Part shown: piece by piece, positions 24,020 to 38,099 of the stretch
How positions within the stretch are numbered: position 1 is the stretch's first letter
Layout: every line of letters starts with the position of its first letter
DNA from: Hetaerina americana
Taxonomy: Eukaryota > Arthropoda > Insecta > Odonata > Calopterygidae
DNA length: 64,000 nt
Direction: 5' to 3'
Assembly (NCBI GenBank): GCA_022747635.1
Contig: JAKTNV010000010.1
Location: 44,114,027-44,178,026, forward strand
Notes under the pieces: model-generated
Told to the model about the DNA's origin: nothing
Database searches by the model: none
The model's input: only the letters and a program-made list of their open reading frames with translations
Program-made: the position numbers and the translations under genes

Positions 24020-27000
24020 TGAAATACTTGTTATAGGGATCTCTCATTTGCGCGATCATATCCCAGGCAAAAACAATAAGAAAATATATCACTACGGCAT
24101 TTATTATAACCGAGGAGTTGTTTGATAGTGGAGGGTATAGATGAACTAATATACAAAGCTCAACAGTGTGTGAAATCCACTTATCATGAGAGGAGGGCAA
24201 GTCCTTTCCCTATGCCACCCATAGATTTCCAGGAAGATCGCGTAATTGAAAAAATAATACGTCTTTGTTGACGCTTTAGGGTGCACGGAGATCTCATCCG
24301 AAATCGAACGCAAGTCCTGCGTTCAGTAGCCCCGTGCATTATTCCCTTTCTAGCACACCTCCGTACTATTATAACCCCTGCAGAATTATTTTTAGCCGCT
24401 GTGGGGCCCGAAACTACAAATTTACGTAGTTTTATGTAGTGAATGCGAAGTGAAAAAATAACAGGACGACTAAAGTCGGAAATAATTTTAAGTTTCCAAT
24501 ATTATGCTTACTTTAAATCAATTTAAATTACATCTACAAAGCATAATTCGTTTCAGAAGCAACCAGGAAAACATCACAACCATCCCTAACGGTGCAGGAG
24601 AGAAATAAGTAATGTCATTTTTTCCATTGCGGTGAAAGCAAACCCATTTATCTTCGACCTGCCCAGTTGTCCACGTCTCGCTTCATGAAATAACGACCTG
24701 TGATTGCTGAAGAGTGAGGATACACAAACGTACATCGGAGGAACCGTTATCGACAGCGGAGCAATGACGTGGGAAGGTTATGAGAAGGAAGGAGAGACAC
24801 ACGAGTGGCCATCTCGTGGAAACGCTGAGTGGAGAGTATAACAAATGCGTTTCCCGGAAATTATGAGAGTGGATGGAAGGAAGGGAGGGGGAGGAGCGAG
24901 TGAAGTGGATGAGGGAATCGCTCGGGCCTTCTGTGTTTTTGCGTGGGACCGTGTTGCCGGGAGGAATCCGGGGGAGGTAATTCCGAGCGTGCGAGTGACG
25001 TGCCGGACACCTAAAGGGAGGTCAGGAAGAATCAGGACTAAGGGTGGGATGATGGGAAGATGAACGGCGCGGCCGAGATGGATGTTAATAGTTTTTTTTT
25101 GATATCTCTTTTCCTCTCCAGCAAATAATTTGTACGCGTTTGGAATGAATTACCGGCGTCATGCAGAAAAACCTTTGGTTTAGTCCTCTGAAAACGGAAT
25201 ATCACTACCCTTTGTGAGTTCATTCAATCAGTGCCTTTTATCAAAGACTTTTTATGCCAGTAAGTTTGATATAGATCACATATTGCGTATATGAAGCGAT
25301 GAAGTACATCTGTGCCTTTAAAAACCAAGAGAAAATAATATTCAAGACAATGTAGACGTAGCGGTAGAAGAAAATAACATATTTTCTTGAAGTATTCAGC
25401 AGAATATCATGTTAATGTCTTTGTACTGCCATCATACTCTTTAAGGACATAATTTATAAGGCGTGAAAAGCGCCTGAAACTATAAATAAAAGAAAACTGG
25501 CATTATTGAATTTTTCGAAGAACAAATGAATTTCTTTTATTCCATTACTTCATTTTCCTAAGCTTGATTACTGTTTACTTTTATATGTGCCCTTATTTTT
25601 GGCCCATTTTAGCGCTTGTAATAACTTTATATATTTAATGCTCTTAATTTTACAAATATAAACCGCAAAAAGATTTCTCTCTCATTTCATCCCATAGAAA
25701 AAAATGAACAAAATGGTGTTTAGGGATTTTTTCATTCAAATACTTGTTCTAAAAACATTCATTTTCCTGTTACACTTCCAAAAAAATTTGAATAGGAGAA
25801 AATTAGAGTAGCATTTTTATTTCCTATCCTTCATTTGCTAAGGAGGTATTGCTGGTAGTTACGGAAGTATACGCTTTTACTTTATTTAGAAGAATTTTTA
25901 GTTTTTCCCTAGCGAAATAAAATATGCGCGGAATGCATATTTTATGTTTTATATGGCCTTTTGCTGCACCACCTGTTTACATTTTTCCCATGTTTTCCAT
26001 GATGCTGGCGATTACAGTGTCCGTCCCGCCTTCTTTAAAATAATTAGAATCTCCTTACTCTGGGCATTTCACAATTGTGATTTACCCCCCAATGAGATTC
26101 TCTTAGATTCCTTCTTAGATTCCTCTTAAATTAATTTCACCTGGGTCGAATTTCTGCAATATATATGTATAGAATGCAATTGTAAATGGTCCCGTTTAGT
26201 TTCTTGACGAGGAAAATGCAGTTACGCATTATGATAGAGTTCAATCTTTATGCATTATGATATTGGGTTTTAAGGAAGCCAGAATAAATTAAAAAATATA
26301 ATTTGCCTTTCTTTTTAAACATCATCTCTTTTAAAATGTGGCGTTGGAAAAACTTGTTAGATTAACAATCAAAAGGAAACTTCTGAGTGAATAAGTTTTA
26401 AACAGTACGTGTGGCTAATTAATGAAGTAACTACATCAAAATGGCCGGTATATCAATGATTTTTAACCAGACCGGTAACGTTTTCAATTCTAACACTGCA
26501 TTCAGTTAGACTTTTATCGTGACAATGAAACAGGCTAAAGAAGAGAACTTACTTTACATAAATCCTCAAATTCAAGTATTTAGAAGAACATGGTAGGTAC
26601 ATCTGTTATAATTAAAGATTGTATTGCCGAAGAACTTTTATGAAGAGAATCCCATCTGTTCAGATTCACATTAACGAGTGGACTGCAATCGCACGCTTTG
26701 AAATGAAAAGCTCTGGGGGAATATTTAGAAATATGGAATGTTAAAAAAACCCAAATAGATTCTTTTAAGCAAATATTCCCGAAGAATGGACATACCTAAA
26801 ATTCATAAAACCTTGGCCATCGCCATATTTCACAAATTCTCATTACGAAACTTTACGTTTCCATCAAAGGCCTTATCAAGAGATTCTTAAAAGTATGAAT
26901 TACTCTCTGGACGAAAAATTGGTCATAGGATATGCTGCATTCGTCGTTTTTCTAAAAATAGTAGAAAAAATTGTAATGCATTCTTATTATATATCAGCCA

Positions 27001-30000
27001 CATCATATTCTAACTTTTCGTTCTCGCAACGAGATCATTACTCACTGACATCAAAGGGAAAAATCTTCTAGATTAAAACTTTAACATGAATGGAACGACT
27101 GGAGTATTTCTGAAAGTTTCCTTCCCTGGATAAACCGTTCACTTTTTTTACTCTCCCGTCCATTAAAATCCAAAACTCGACAATGGAAGCCGATGAAGCG
27201 TCTGGAAGATATCAAGCCTCAGATAGAGCAGAACCCAGGAAGAAATTTGTTAAATCGACATTAATACCATAATGAATGAATGATTAATAAGGAAATTTGG
27301 AGGAGGGCTTGAATGCATAGGCCTACACTTATACAAGCCTACTTTAAGGTATAATATGGTGGCAACAAGTAAAAACGAAAATAAGTGATGAAAGCGACGG
27401 TGTCAACATTGAGAATTTCAGGAAGATATTAAAATAACGGACTTTTTGGTAATCTACTTTTATAAGAACTTCTACGACAATAATATTTCACTCCTGAAAA
27501 CAAAATCATTTTCACGGTTACATCAAATACGATAATACGTATGAGATTAGCCGGTAGTCAAGGGTAGACCTGGACAATTTTATGGTACCTTGAACGCGTT
27601 TAACTTTATGGGTTTCAAATATAGACGTAATGTATTACACGTTTTTACACTCTAGGGTTAAAAGTAGGGGTACTTACTGCTAGGGTGCACAAAGGTGTTG
27701 AAAGAATAATCTCCAGTTACGAGTATCAAAAATAACTTATAAACACCAAGTTACCTCCCAATACGATTTTTAATTCTATTTACTTTTTTATGCACTCACC
27801 GGTCAAATTTAACATTTATTCGGTAAATTTTATCGGTAAAACGAGGTGATAAGGGCAGATGAAATTATTCATGAAATACTAAAGAAATACAATGAAAATA
27901 TCTTGGTTTGAAAGTAAATTTATTTAAAGCACGTGTTTTCGATCTGCCTCGAGGTCATCACATTTCCATTCGGGGCTTGTGCCAACGAAAATGAGTTTTT
28001 AAGTTCATGAATATTCGTTTGTTCACGCTCGAGTATTTAACGCTAAATGAAAGAGGAGAGCGTATCGGAAGGGCTCCAGAAGTCTTTTGTTCACTCGAGG
28101 GCCTTCGAAATGTAGATGCCTGTCACTCTAACCATCCTGTTCCGCTGATTTTGACTCGGTAGAAAGTTGGCTCATGCGAACAGCAAAGTGGACTCTCGAT
28201 TAAATTAAAATTCAGCAAAAAGGAGAAAGTGACTACTAAATAGGTGCCATGAGCAATTTGCAAATAACTAGCTGTTAAGTAAATTAAGGGGAACTGTGAA
28301 AAGCTCGTGAATTTTTCTCGAAATTATCGCACGCTATTTGGCACAACTTCTCATGGAGATTGCCATTTTCTCTAACTGTAGTAATGATAAAGACGTATGT
28401 AACAATAGATCAAATTCAAAAAAACCATTCAAACCGTGAGTCTTAGGGTTTAATTTGTATTCAGTTCGATTCTGATGTAGGATATGCAAGATCCGAGATT
28501 TATTATTTAGAATATTTTGCAAAATAATCTGACTAGCGAATGCGAATTTCTTGTCCGTTTATAAAAGATGCTCAGTTACGGGAAAATGAACGAGTACATT
28601 TTCGGAGGATTGCTGACTTATTCACGAAAACAACGAGTTTTTATCTGTGAAGAATTATAAGAATTCCTTTACATCACTATTTCATGTAGGTCATTCATAC
28701 GCGATAAATCACGGATTACTCTCAAATGAGAAGCCATAATTTGTCTACTCACCCTATAATAAAAATATATTGATTGTAAAATGTGTAAATAGCCGGAATG
28801 GTGGGGAAATTTTATAAGAGGATGAAAAAAAAGAGGATTTATTTATGTTCTTTAAAACACCCTCAAAATGGTGGATAAGGTAGGCTTTTCCTTTTGTTGC
28901 GTGTTGAAGTTAGCCAATAAGATAACTGAATATTTTCCGAGCTTTAAAAAACCAACTCCAATGCATGCTGGTGGAGGGAAGCATTGAACCAAATGACGCC
29001 TCGGAAATACGGGACGAAAATCCCGGGATAAATGTATATTTTTACGCGCCTAACCACGTTTTTTCATCGCCTCAAATTTATTTTTTCGAGCAGCCTTACC
29101 GAGATTATAAAAGCCTAGAGTCTTACGCAAGGAAATCCTGAACTCATTCGCTTTTTATTTTTTAAATCGACACAGGATGAGAATTAAAGTCACTCGGCAT
29201 ACGTCCACAAAAAATATCTAATGCATCTGCAGTAATGCCCATTCAAACAAAACTCTTTTGATGTCATCTTTTACTGATACCTCCGGCAGAGCATGCGTAT
29301 TTGCATTAATTCAGGATTTACACGGGAAAAATAACGACTATATGTATATATAACGACTGGAAAAAGGCAATTCTTCCTGAACTTTAAACCTGTAATCCTG
29401 AAAACTTTCATGCGTGGGTCACAAGAAAGGAAAGCGATGGGGATAGGGAAAGAAAATCACAGGGGAAACATAAATGATAAACATAAGGTAGAATGGGAAG
29501 GAGAATAGAAATCTGGGAGAGAAGGCAAATGGAATACCGGGCATAACATACATTGGGAGAGACAAACTCGGTTTTAAAGCATCCACAAAACAATTTATGC
29601 TTGAAAAACCTTATAGAAAATTTCAATTTAACTGAAACATAGCCAAGCAGCAGGGTAACCAATCAACGAACTGACAACTCCACATGATGATAGATATCTT
29701 TATTAAATATGATTCGGTGGCCAATAGGCATCCACGTTTATTATAGAAGCTAAATGAAAAAGGAGGAATATTAAAGAAAAGCCATACATGGAATGAAAGC
29801 TGAAAACAGTTTGTTACGTCTAGTGTAAGGAAATTCATTCGGAGGAAGCCATACCTCAAAGAAAAAGTATTGAAACTAATTGGGGAGGGAAGAACTTACC
29901 TCAGGAACTGAAGGATTCCTGCTGAAGTAAATATTTTGTTAAATTAAAAATACCAAATTATTTGTGCACTACGTTATTATGCCGTTCCTCCAGAATAGAA

Positions 30001-30190
30001 ATTAATGCATGTTAAAAAAATAATCTGGAAATAGTACACAAAAAAGTCAGACATAACAAACGTACAAAGAAATATTGATAAATTTCATTAAGTTCACTGT
30101 AAAAAAAATCGTAAGCAAACACGTGGTGCTGTCTATCACTCTGCGAAATAATCGGCTCTTAAAGAATAAATATTCGACCAATTACAGCTA
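24020..30190. other. Intron-like AT-rich DNA, nothing recognised
   Basis: Contains one GC-richer block at about 24760-25080 of purine-rich sequence without a recognisable product. The rest is AT-rich, with no element ends or RNA genes seen. Confidence 0.5.
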
Positions 30191-30199
30191 TGGATGCCT

Positions 30200-30545
30200 A
30201 CTATTCTTTTTTGACTCTCCCCAAGAAATTTCCAGAGACGCTCAGGGCTTCCTGCATAGGGCTGAGATTTCGATTGAGGAAGCAAGCCAAGCGCTCAGCG
30301 CCACGAAGGAAGGGATTGGACGGAGAGGAGTGGAGAACAGGATGTGGTGGCAATATGGGATGTGGCACGCGGGTTGGCCTGGCGGGGGTGCGGGAAGGGG
30401 AGAGGCGTTGAGACGCTCAGCGCGCGAGAGAGAGGTACAGGGGACAGATTGCAGTCCTCGGCGAGGGAGTGGCTGAAGGAGATGTGGGCACAGAGAGAGC
30501 CACGAATGGACAGTAGTCATTATAACCAGGGGAACATGAGACCCA
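30200..30545. other. GC-rich block of unknown nature
   Basis: About 350 bases of markedly higher GC than either flank, with open frames on both strands (for example 30075-30476 + and 30242-30589 -) that resemble no known protein. It could be a diverged exon, a regulatory island or an unrecognised repeat. Confidence 0.35.
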
Positions 30546-31429
30546 TGAGAATAATCCCTCAGTGAAACTAGGATCCACCCCTCTCCCACTCATTTCCGTT
30601 GGAATCCGTTTGAGGTAAGGGATGAAATGAACATGATAGTGACCTAAAACATTAAAAACAATAGAAAATTCAACACTAAAGGAATTAATGAAGCAAAAGC
30701 AATGAATCGAACGATCAAAGTTGTGGACTAAATTCTATAAAATGTGAGTAACTGAAGACATATTGAAGACTGAAAGGTGGAATTAACCCTAAACATTCCA
30801 ACCGTGATAGTTAATATTTGCATTATGAAATTTCAAGAAATTTATTTCTTCAATTTAAGTAAGTAATGATTAAAATTACTAAAGTGGCATTATAATTTTC
30901 TTCGATAAAATCTTCTACCCAGGTAGCATTTAAATGAATGATTATATAAAATTCATTTCCTCCCTGACTCATTCCCTTCCCACGGCTTGATAATATCTGC
31001 TAACTGCCGCACCTAATTAGACGGGCTCAGCTCAATATCTTTTCATTAGCAGTCTCAGCAACTGAGGCGGGGAGATATCAAGAGTCTCCTTCCATTGTTG
31101 AGATTATTCCTTCCCTTTTGAATTGGTAATTGGAATGACTAGAGGAAGATTACGATGGTAACACCAAAGCAAAGGTACGAGGATTGGGAGCGGAGAAGCG
31201 TTTGTCACACGGCTGAATCCAAGTATCTACATGGAGGTACGAATTTCGAAGTGTTAACAGTTTTAAGTAAATTGAAGGTTTTTAAATGGAGCCCTGCCTT
31301 GTTCCCTGGCGTTATTTTCTCGAATCTCATCATAATAGGTAATAAAAACTTCAAACAACCGTCATAATCAATCCGAGGTTTGGTTTGAAAAGTGCGGGTA
31401 GAGCTTACCGTAAACCCTACGACGTGTAA
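30546..31429. other. AT-rich stretch, nothing recognised
   Basis: No coding or repeat signal identified. Confidence 0.5.
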
Positions 31430-31605
31430 ATTTCATGCATCGGTGTAGGGATGTCGGCTCGTCTCCCTGCGGTGCCCGCGGTTTCCCTGGAGGATCTGTC
31501 ACCCGGGAAAACCACACAGCTAGGGGTGACCGGAATCATCCGAATTTGAACCTGGTCCCATTTGGTAAGCACCAACGCTCTACCTGGTACGCTCCCACGA
31601 TCCAA
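31430..31605 (-). repeat. tRNA-derived SINE
   Basis: On the minus strand, a tRNA-like head (about 31605-31540) shows a CCAGGTAGAGCGTTGG A-box region and a CCAGGTTCAAATTCGG B-box region. A GC-rich body follows with GATTCCGGTCACC and GGTTTTCCCGGGTGAC segments. The body is of the kind found in arthropod tRNA-derived SINEs. The cloverleaf is not complete, so it is not a tRNA gene. Confidence 0.65.
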
Positions 31606-32442
31606 CTCCAAAATAATATGGTGCCTTATTCTTATCTTAGGCAAACATTTTCAAGTCAAGGATTTATGTCCCAACATTGAACAATTTAAAAAATAAATCA
31701 AATTGATTTATTCATGAGTTAGGCATAAATTGTATTAACTTCCTCACTGCAAAACAAGAGTTCAAATAAAATCTTGCTATTTGCGACGCTAAATCAGATG
31801 CGAACAATACATGCGTCGTCTGCACCCGCTCGTTTGAAAACCTGAGAATATACCTGTGATGTTCAAAATAATAATAAAATTATTACGAAAATAAATAATG
31901 GATAACTGCGAGATGTGTATTGTTTTATTCCTCGAACTCTTCCAATTTTTTTTAGTTACGTCAATCTTTTGCTTCCGCCTAACTTCCATTCTGCGAACGA
32001 GTGACACGCAAACGACTCGTGGGAGCAAAGTCTCCAAGATTTCCTGAAAATTAGTAATGGAGGACCGTGCCGTCATTTTATTGAGCAACGACTCCAGCGT
32101 TTCAGTGTGTGACATTTGGAGTAGGAATGCTGAAAAACTAACAAAACTACATGGCGCCATTAATACTCAGTACTTAACATGTAAACATATATCCTATCCT
32201 GTTTATACCCTATACTTCAATCCCAAAACCTTCCATATCAATCCGACACTTCCAAACCTTCCCTTTCCATTCAGCGTCCTCACCATCCTGTCCTCTTCTC
32301 TTGAAACCTTATCCTCAGTTCCCTCATTCTCCAAAGAAAGATAGCTAGGCCACCGAAAATTAGGAATACGTTTGAGTACCCCTTTGTATGTACTTCACTG
32401 TATCTTTGCTGACTTGGGCTATCTCCCTTCTTCGTTTAAATT
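31606..32442. other. AT-rich stretch, nothing recognised
   Basis: Short frames only; a (TG)n run follows at 32443-32456. Confidence 0.5.
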
Positions 32443-32487
32443 ATGTGTGTGTGTGTGCTCACTACACACGAATATATATAGATAGCT

Positions 32488-32840
32488 CACTTTATTTCGC
32501 CGGTCCAGGCCACATTCATCAGAGTACGAGGAAAAAATGTCGGAAAAATTTAAAGAATATGGGATATTGGGGTGGGCTTTAAGTAGCAGGTCACACGTAA
32601 TGAATGATTGGTTATTGGGAGAACGGGATAGGAAGTTTTGAGCTAATAGGAAAGGTTTAATCCGGGAGGTTGGCAGGATTTATAAAGCCTGATGCAACTT
32701 ATCTTCGAAAACAAACGCTCTTCAGCGACGGTACCAATCAGTGTATGTTTAAACTTTGATAAAAAATTAAACTTAACACAGAGCACAAAGAAAGGACTCT
32801 AACGAATATATTTGACGTTTCGACGGCCACGCCGTCATAT
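32488..32840 (-). repeat. PLE-type terminal region with three hairpin motifs
   Basis: Read on the minus strand, the region opens near a TA array with ATGACGGC-GTG-GCCGTCGAAACGTC (32840-32812), continues with CCTTTCTTTGTGCTCTGTG, then CGCTGAAGAGCG-loop-TTCGAAGAT (32729-32701). A pyrimidine-rich tract follows, ending in CTGATGAATGTGGCC and CCGGCGAAATAAAGTG (32522-32488). The first two parts match the + strand PLE end at 13701-13780 and the motif at 12925-12953. No coding sequence is left. I infer one or two overlapping PLE ends. Confidence 0.6.
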
Positions 32841-32870
32841 TTTGATATATACTTATGTACGGGTGTGTGT

Positions 32871-32881
32871 GTATATATATG

Positions 32882-32932
<51 letters not shown>

Positions 32933-32976
32933 ATATATGTATATATATACTAGTATATATATATATGTATACATAC

Positions 32977-33051
<75 letters not shown>

Positions 33052-33070
33052 TACATACATATATATACAT
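32871..33070. repeat. Compound (TA)n/(TATG)n microsatellite
   Basis: Runs of TA with TATG/CATA interruptions, including a long pure block at about 32993-33046. Open frames here encode only Tyr-Ile repeats and are not genes. Confidence 0.97.
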
Positions 33071-33228
33071 ATATACATAAACCCATACCCATAAACACAG
33101 TAATCAACCCAATGGTCGGTTTGGTAGGTGATTGCAGAGTTCACCCAGTAAGCTCTCCGCTTGACTAAGCCCGACGGCGTGCGAAATTGACACATCAGGG
33201 TAGGGGGGCCACTTCCTTTCCATGTGTG

Positions 33229-33235
<7 letters not shown>
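33071..33235. repeat. Unique insert between two TA arrays
   Basis: About 165 bases of moderate GC flanked on both sides by TA arrays, the same arrangement as the modules at 11-14.6 kb. On the minus strand a GGCTTAGTCAAGCGGAGAGC segment is faintly box A-like, but no box B is convincing. Probably another TA-associated repeat. Confidence 0.35.

Positions 33236-33307
<72 letters not shown>
33236..33307. repeat. (TA)n microsatellite
   Basis: About 70 bases of TA repeat. Confidence 0.97.
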
Positions 33308-33310
<3 letters not shown>

Positions 33311-35229
33311 TTATGCACATATATACACACAAATAATATATACTACTTGGTGTTTCTGATGGAATACCAAAAGAAATCCTTAAAATATGAGCAGTTACGT
33401 ACTTTTAGGAGAATAAAAATCTCATCTAACCGTATATAATCGGATGGGAAGAATTAAATATTGATCAAATGCTCTAACATCAAGGTCCAGTTTCTTTAAG
33501 CTGCGAGCCATATTTATGCCTTTTTAATGCCCTCATACGGAGCCTCCTAAATAATTGACTTTGTCTTAGCATTAATCACATTTGCTTTACGTTGCGTATG
33601 GGGGAAGTTTAAATTGACTTATAACAAAGATAAAAAGATCATTAAAATTGCTATGAATAAACACGAAGCGCGAAATGTTACTTATAGAACCTTAGATAGA
33701 AATTACCCATTTTAAATGAAATATATTTTACTGATCATAGTGAACTTCAGCTAACAAGTTTATAAATATTAAAAATACGAGCTGTTCTTGTACTAAAGAA
33801 ATCTCACATTAGATTGGTAGGTAATTTGCGTTAGCATGGGTTTAATGGGTAAATTAGCCAACATGGAGAATATTCTGTCAAACTGATTGATAAAAGGAAT
33901 CCTTATTTTATATTCACAATTAATTAGCAGTGTTTAAAACCCTGAATGAAATACTTAAACTGGTTTGGTTGATAGAATCGGATAAATTGTCATCAGTTGC
34001 TCACAGTAATCTATTTTACGAATCCAGGAACTCGAGATTAACCTTAGGTTTTATATTCAACCTCTCAGATCAAAATTTTCATAATGGGCAAAGTAAATTA
34101 CCGATAATCATCTCATATCGATATTTTTAATACGAGTTACTTTCAGTCACGAAAATTCTCATAAACACAGATCTTTCCATTCATTACAAGGGTTTCCCAT
34201 AATTTCTGTACATCTCAGCATTCTAAAAGTAGACCATTAAATCTGTTCATAAAAGAAATGCATATTCTATCAAATTAAACTACAACTCATATTGGAAACA
34301 AAAACAAATATATCATTTCAACAAATTTTTCCCACCAAGCCTTAATTGGATCCACTCGAATGGTTTCCTTTAATCATATTTAGCTATAAGATCTCTCACT
34401 TCCAGCCGTTCTACTGGTTTAATTTCATTACTATACCAACATATAAGCCATACTTAAATCGGAAGTTTTAAAACCCGAGTGAACCCTGTTTATATGAAAA
34501 ATAACGAGCCGGTATTTTCGCCTCACTGCAGAAAGGTCACGGGAAATTTTTCCTGCGTCTCTCAAGCGCTTCCCTATTAGCAAAAGTCTGAATCTCATAC
34601 GGCAACACTATCATATTCACCCAGAAATTCTATATTTTGTAAAGAAAGACATTGATTGAATATCCTGAAATATGTGAAATCCCACGAAATATTCTAATCC
34701 TAGATAAAAAAAATTGTTAAGAAAATATTCTAACCTTTCCATTGCACATCGGCCGATTTAAACATCACATAACATAATACGAATAAGCTATTTATCCCTA
34801 CATAACTACAACAGTCCAACTTTGGTCAAAAACCCTTCTCCTTTAATCCATTACCGACACCCTCCACCCTCTCTTTTCTCTGCGTATCATCTACACAAGA
34901 ATTAATGCTCTTCGAGTCTTATCGTTCTTAATGATCACGACATCCACCGGTCGTACTCCGTGCGTGTGAAAAAACTTCCGGATTAAAAGTTTTAAAAATC
35001 AATACCTCTTCCTGAGATATAACACACTTCCTCTCAGGAATCGAGATTTTGGTGGCGACAAAAAAATGAGTAAGCAAACACTTAGCTGGAAGATTTTTCC
35101 AAAAAGTTTGAGAAGTTTCTTTATTGTAAACTGTTCTTTAGGGCCTCTTCGGCAAAATATATAATGTAACGTACCCTCATAACTTATTAACTTTACGACT
35201 ACTACAATTAAATAATCATAAAGCAAAAA
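33308..35229. other. AT-rich stretch, nothing recognised
   Basis: No coding, RNA or element signal identified. Confidence 0.5.
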
Positions 35230-35770
35230 GCATGAGCAGCTGCCACATTACCTACTCCTACTATCCCTAGTTGTACTAGATGTAGAAGAAGTTTTTACAT
35301 TAATTTCAACAGAACAAAACGTTAAGACCTATCTTTGAACCTACTGAGAGTGGGGATTTAAAAATAAAACCATCAAATGTTCTGATTATATGGGCACCCG
35401 GAAGTTTCAATTTTATACTTAATAGGCTTTGGCTTAATCTTACTCAGTATTGCTCACAAAAGAGGTAAAAAGGAATCATTTGCCGTGCTAGGTTTAGTTA
35501 TGTAACGATGGCTACTGGTGTCCTAGGATTCACAAGTTGAACCCAGCACACATTTACTGTAGGTATTAATGTAGGCACTCAAGAATACTCCACCTCAGCT
35601 ACCAAAGTTATTGGCATTTCAACTGGCATCAAAATATTGGAATAGCCACTGCATGCAGGAAAAAAATTAATTGCAGCAATGTGGTCACCGGGTTTTGTAT
35701 TTTCATTTACTGCAGGAAGTCTTACGGGTCCCATCGAAATAAAAATGATTCGCTTTCACTATTACTGACG
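35230..35770 (+). pseudogene. cox1: NUMT: nuclear copy of part of mitochondrial cox1
   Basis: The sequence aligns by eye to the middle of cytochrome c oxidase subunit I. From about 35379 it reads, in the invertebrate mitochondrial code, FW-L-GHPEV, then GFGLI, then KRGKKESFAVLG with an AGA where cox1 has Ser. After a small frameshift near 35507 it continues GVLGF, FTVG, SAT and STGIKI, with TGA at the conserved Trp position. Upstream (from about 35230) it resembles LLLLSLPVLAGAI and the TDRN-FFDP segment. Downstream, FVFSFTAG precedes decay at about 35745. With the nuclear code it has many stops. The many amino acid changes at normally invariant sites point to an old transfer. Confidence 0.9.
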
Positions 35771-38099
35771 TTATATCATATCGTTAATTGACTTAGCTGT
35801 GCACTTGGCCTAAATGATAAAATTGGAAGCACAACGGGGATTCTTTTTACAGCCAATCACTATATATTCTGCAAGCGTTTCAAAATATTCATAAATTTTT
35901 CACAATAGAATTGAAAATTAAATTGCACTGATCGCCGGCGAGTATAGTTAATGTTGGTAACAAGCGTCTGCCAATTGAGTTAAAATCGTGATAAAAAAGG
36001 CCTTAACTATTTAATGATAATAAAGCCTCACTTAATTTGAAGTACATTTAAAGTTGATATATGCATTTAAACCATTATCTGTGAATTAACGACTTGGAAT
36101 CTTTAAATTGTACTGCGTAGTTGTAAGAAAAGAAAAATTTTTGTCAAAAAAAGTATTGGGGTATCGTTCCACTTATCTTTCAATAACAAGTAAAAACACC
36201 TTCAATGTAACTGATGGGAGTTTGGAGCAAGTGTCTATCGTGTCGGCATTTGAATTCATAATCTAAAGTAAATAGAGGGCACCCTTCGCGTTGGAGGACA
36301 AGTAGGAGAAAGGAGGTTAGGCAGCAAAAAGAGAATGAGAGAGAGAGAGGGAGTGAAAGGGAGGGAAGGAGAGAAGAGTGAGAGAGAGAGATCGTCCTGA
36401 AAGGAAAGAATGTGCACTGAAAGGGGAAAAGTGGCGAGGAGAGACTGAACAAACGAACGCATTTTTTTGTGATATGGGACAGGTCCCTTAGGAGCTTAAG
36501 GAAGAGAGTACATCACGTACACACAAGCAGAGTACACTTCAAATGCGCACAAATATTGATCACGTTCCCAAAAACAAATGAATAAATTGGACGGCAAGGG
36601 TATGGCGGAGAAAGAAAACACAGAAGATTGAATACAGTAGGAATATCATGTGTAGCCAACAATTGATCCAGGACAAATTTATCCTCATCCCGAAAAAAAT
36701 TAAAACGACCCAATGCATTCAGAAGTTTCGCAGGTGATCGAGTTCCTTCGTCAAAATATGGAAGATGAAATATAAAAAAATGAAAGTTTTGAATCTTTGA
36801 AAAATTAATTGTTTGCAGAAGTTTGCGTAACTGACGAAAAAATCTTCCATTTGACAAAATGGGTATCCGTGTCCAAGAGGGCTGAGTAGGATATAATATT
36901 TGTATACGGAGACTTCACTTTCAGAAATCTTGAATATTATTTTAATTCAATATTCTACTGGTTTTATACAAGTCGGGTCATTCTCAGTAAAAGTGTAATA
37001 TATTTTTATTACTTCTTGCAAGAAGGGGATTAGAGGAAATCATCACAGTAATGAGAACATAAAAAGACAGATATATTCCGAATGTACCCCTGTGAATCAC
37101 GGAGAACCCCAGTAGGGAATACAGAGTAATATGAATGCTCGAATAAGAGTAGCGAAGAGCATTAATAGGAGATTGACCGTTAGCATTCGTACTCCTTAAT
37201 TTCGTACTTCAAGGAAATGGTAAGAGATTCATTGGAATGATTGATGCTGCATTATAGAAGAAGGGTAATATAAGCATAGTCAGATCAGTCATAGTCAGGT
37301 CAGATTTAATCGTCTTATTAATAAATACGAGTAGTAAGTCTTCTTTTGAGGGATGTATATTATTGTTGAGCACAGTGTAGGATCAATTTTAGAGGAATGG
37401 GAAGCAGTTAAAACATGAAATTCAGTTGAGAGATTTAAAAAAAAGGGAAAGACAATTTTAGCGTAAAATTAAAGCAGTTTAAAACGAATTTGACAATATT
37501 TTAAAATGAATATAGCCATGTCATTACCGAGACAAAATATTGCATCAATAAGTTATTGTATATTGAAAGGGATGATATCTTAGAACACTGATCAATTTTC
37601 CCGTAAAAGTTCATCGTGAAGCTGATTACAAATTTTTAAATAAACCAAAATTTGATTTAAAGATGTTTTCACATTTATATATGATTCATTGATGCTTATC
37701 AGACAATTTTAAGCAAATGTATTAGTAGTTAGATATCTATATAAACTCTTGACTTATTTAATTAATTATAAGAATTCTTAAAAAAATTGGGGGGAAGGGT
37801 AAAAGGAACTACATGCAAAGGTATGAAGGAAAAATTAGGGAAAACATGGTTGCAAAGCTTTATACGTTCCCAAAACCTATTCCTCGAGGGCTTATTAAGG
37901 GGTTAAATTAAGGGCTTAAATAGGGGTTTTTGAGATGTAGGTATAAAGACGAAGAAAGAAAATAATCTTGAGAGAGAACGAGATGAAAACAATAGAAAGC
38001 GCCTGAAATGTGGTGAGCGATGCGAGGAAAGCGATGAGGAAAATTCTAAGAAGAGACAAACAGCTAACATAATCACTGGTATCATACCGCTCGAGGTAG
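35771..38099. other. AT-rich stretch with a GA-rich tract
   Basis: A purine-rich (GA)n-like tract occupies about 36330-36395. Otherwise no feature was recognised. Open frames on the minus strand opposite the GA tract are low-complexity artefacts. Confidence 0.5.

Noticed and set aside
32738..33330. Several overlapping open frames of up to 126 codons on both strands
   Set aside because: They encode only Tyr-Ile/His repeats from the TA microsatellite and are not genes. The same applies to frames at 12656-13050 and 13629-14307.
36180..36462. Minus-strand Ser/Leu/Phe-rich frames
   Set aside because: Translation of a GA/CT simple-sequence tract.
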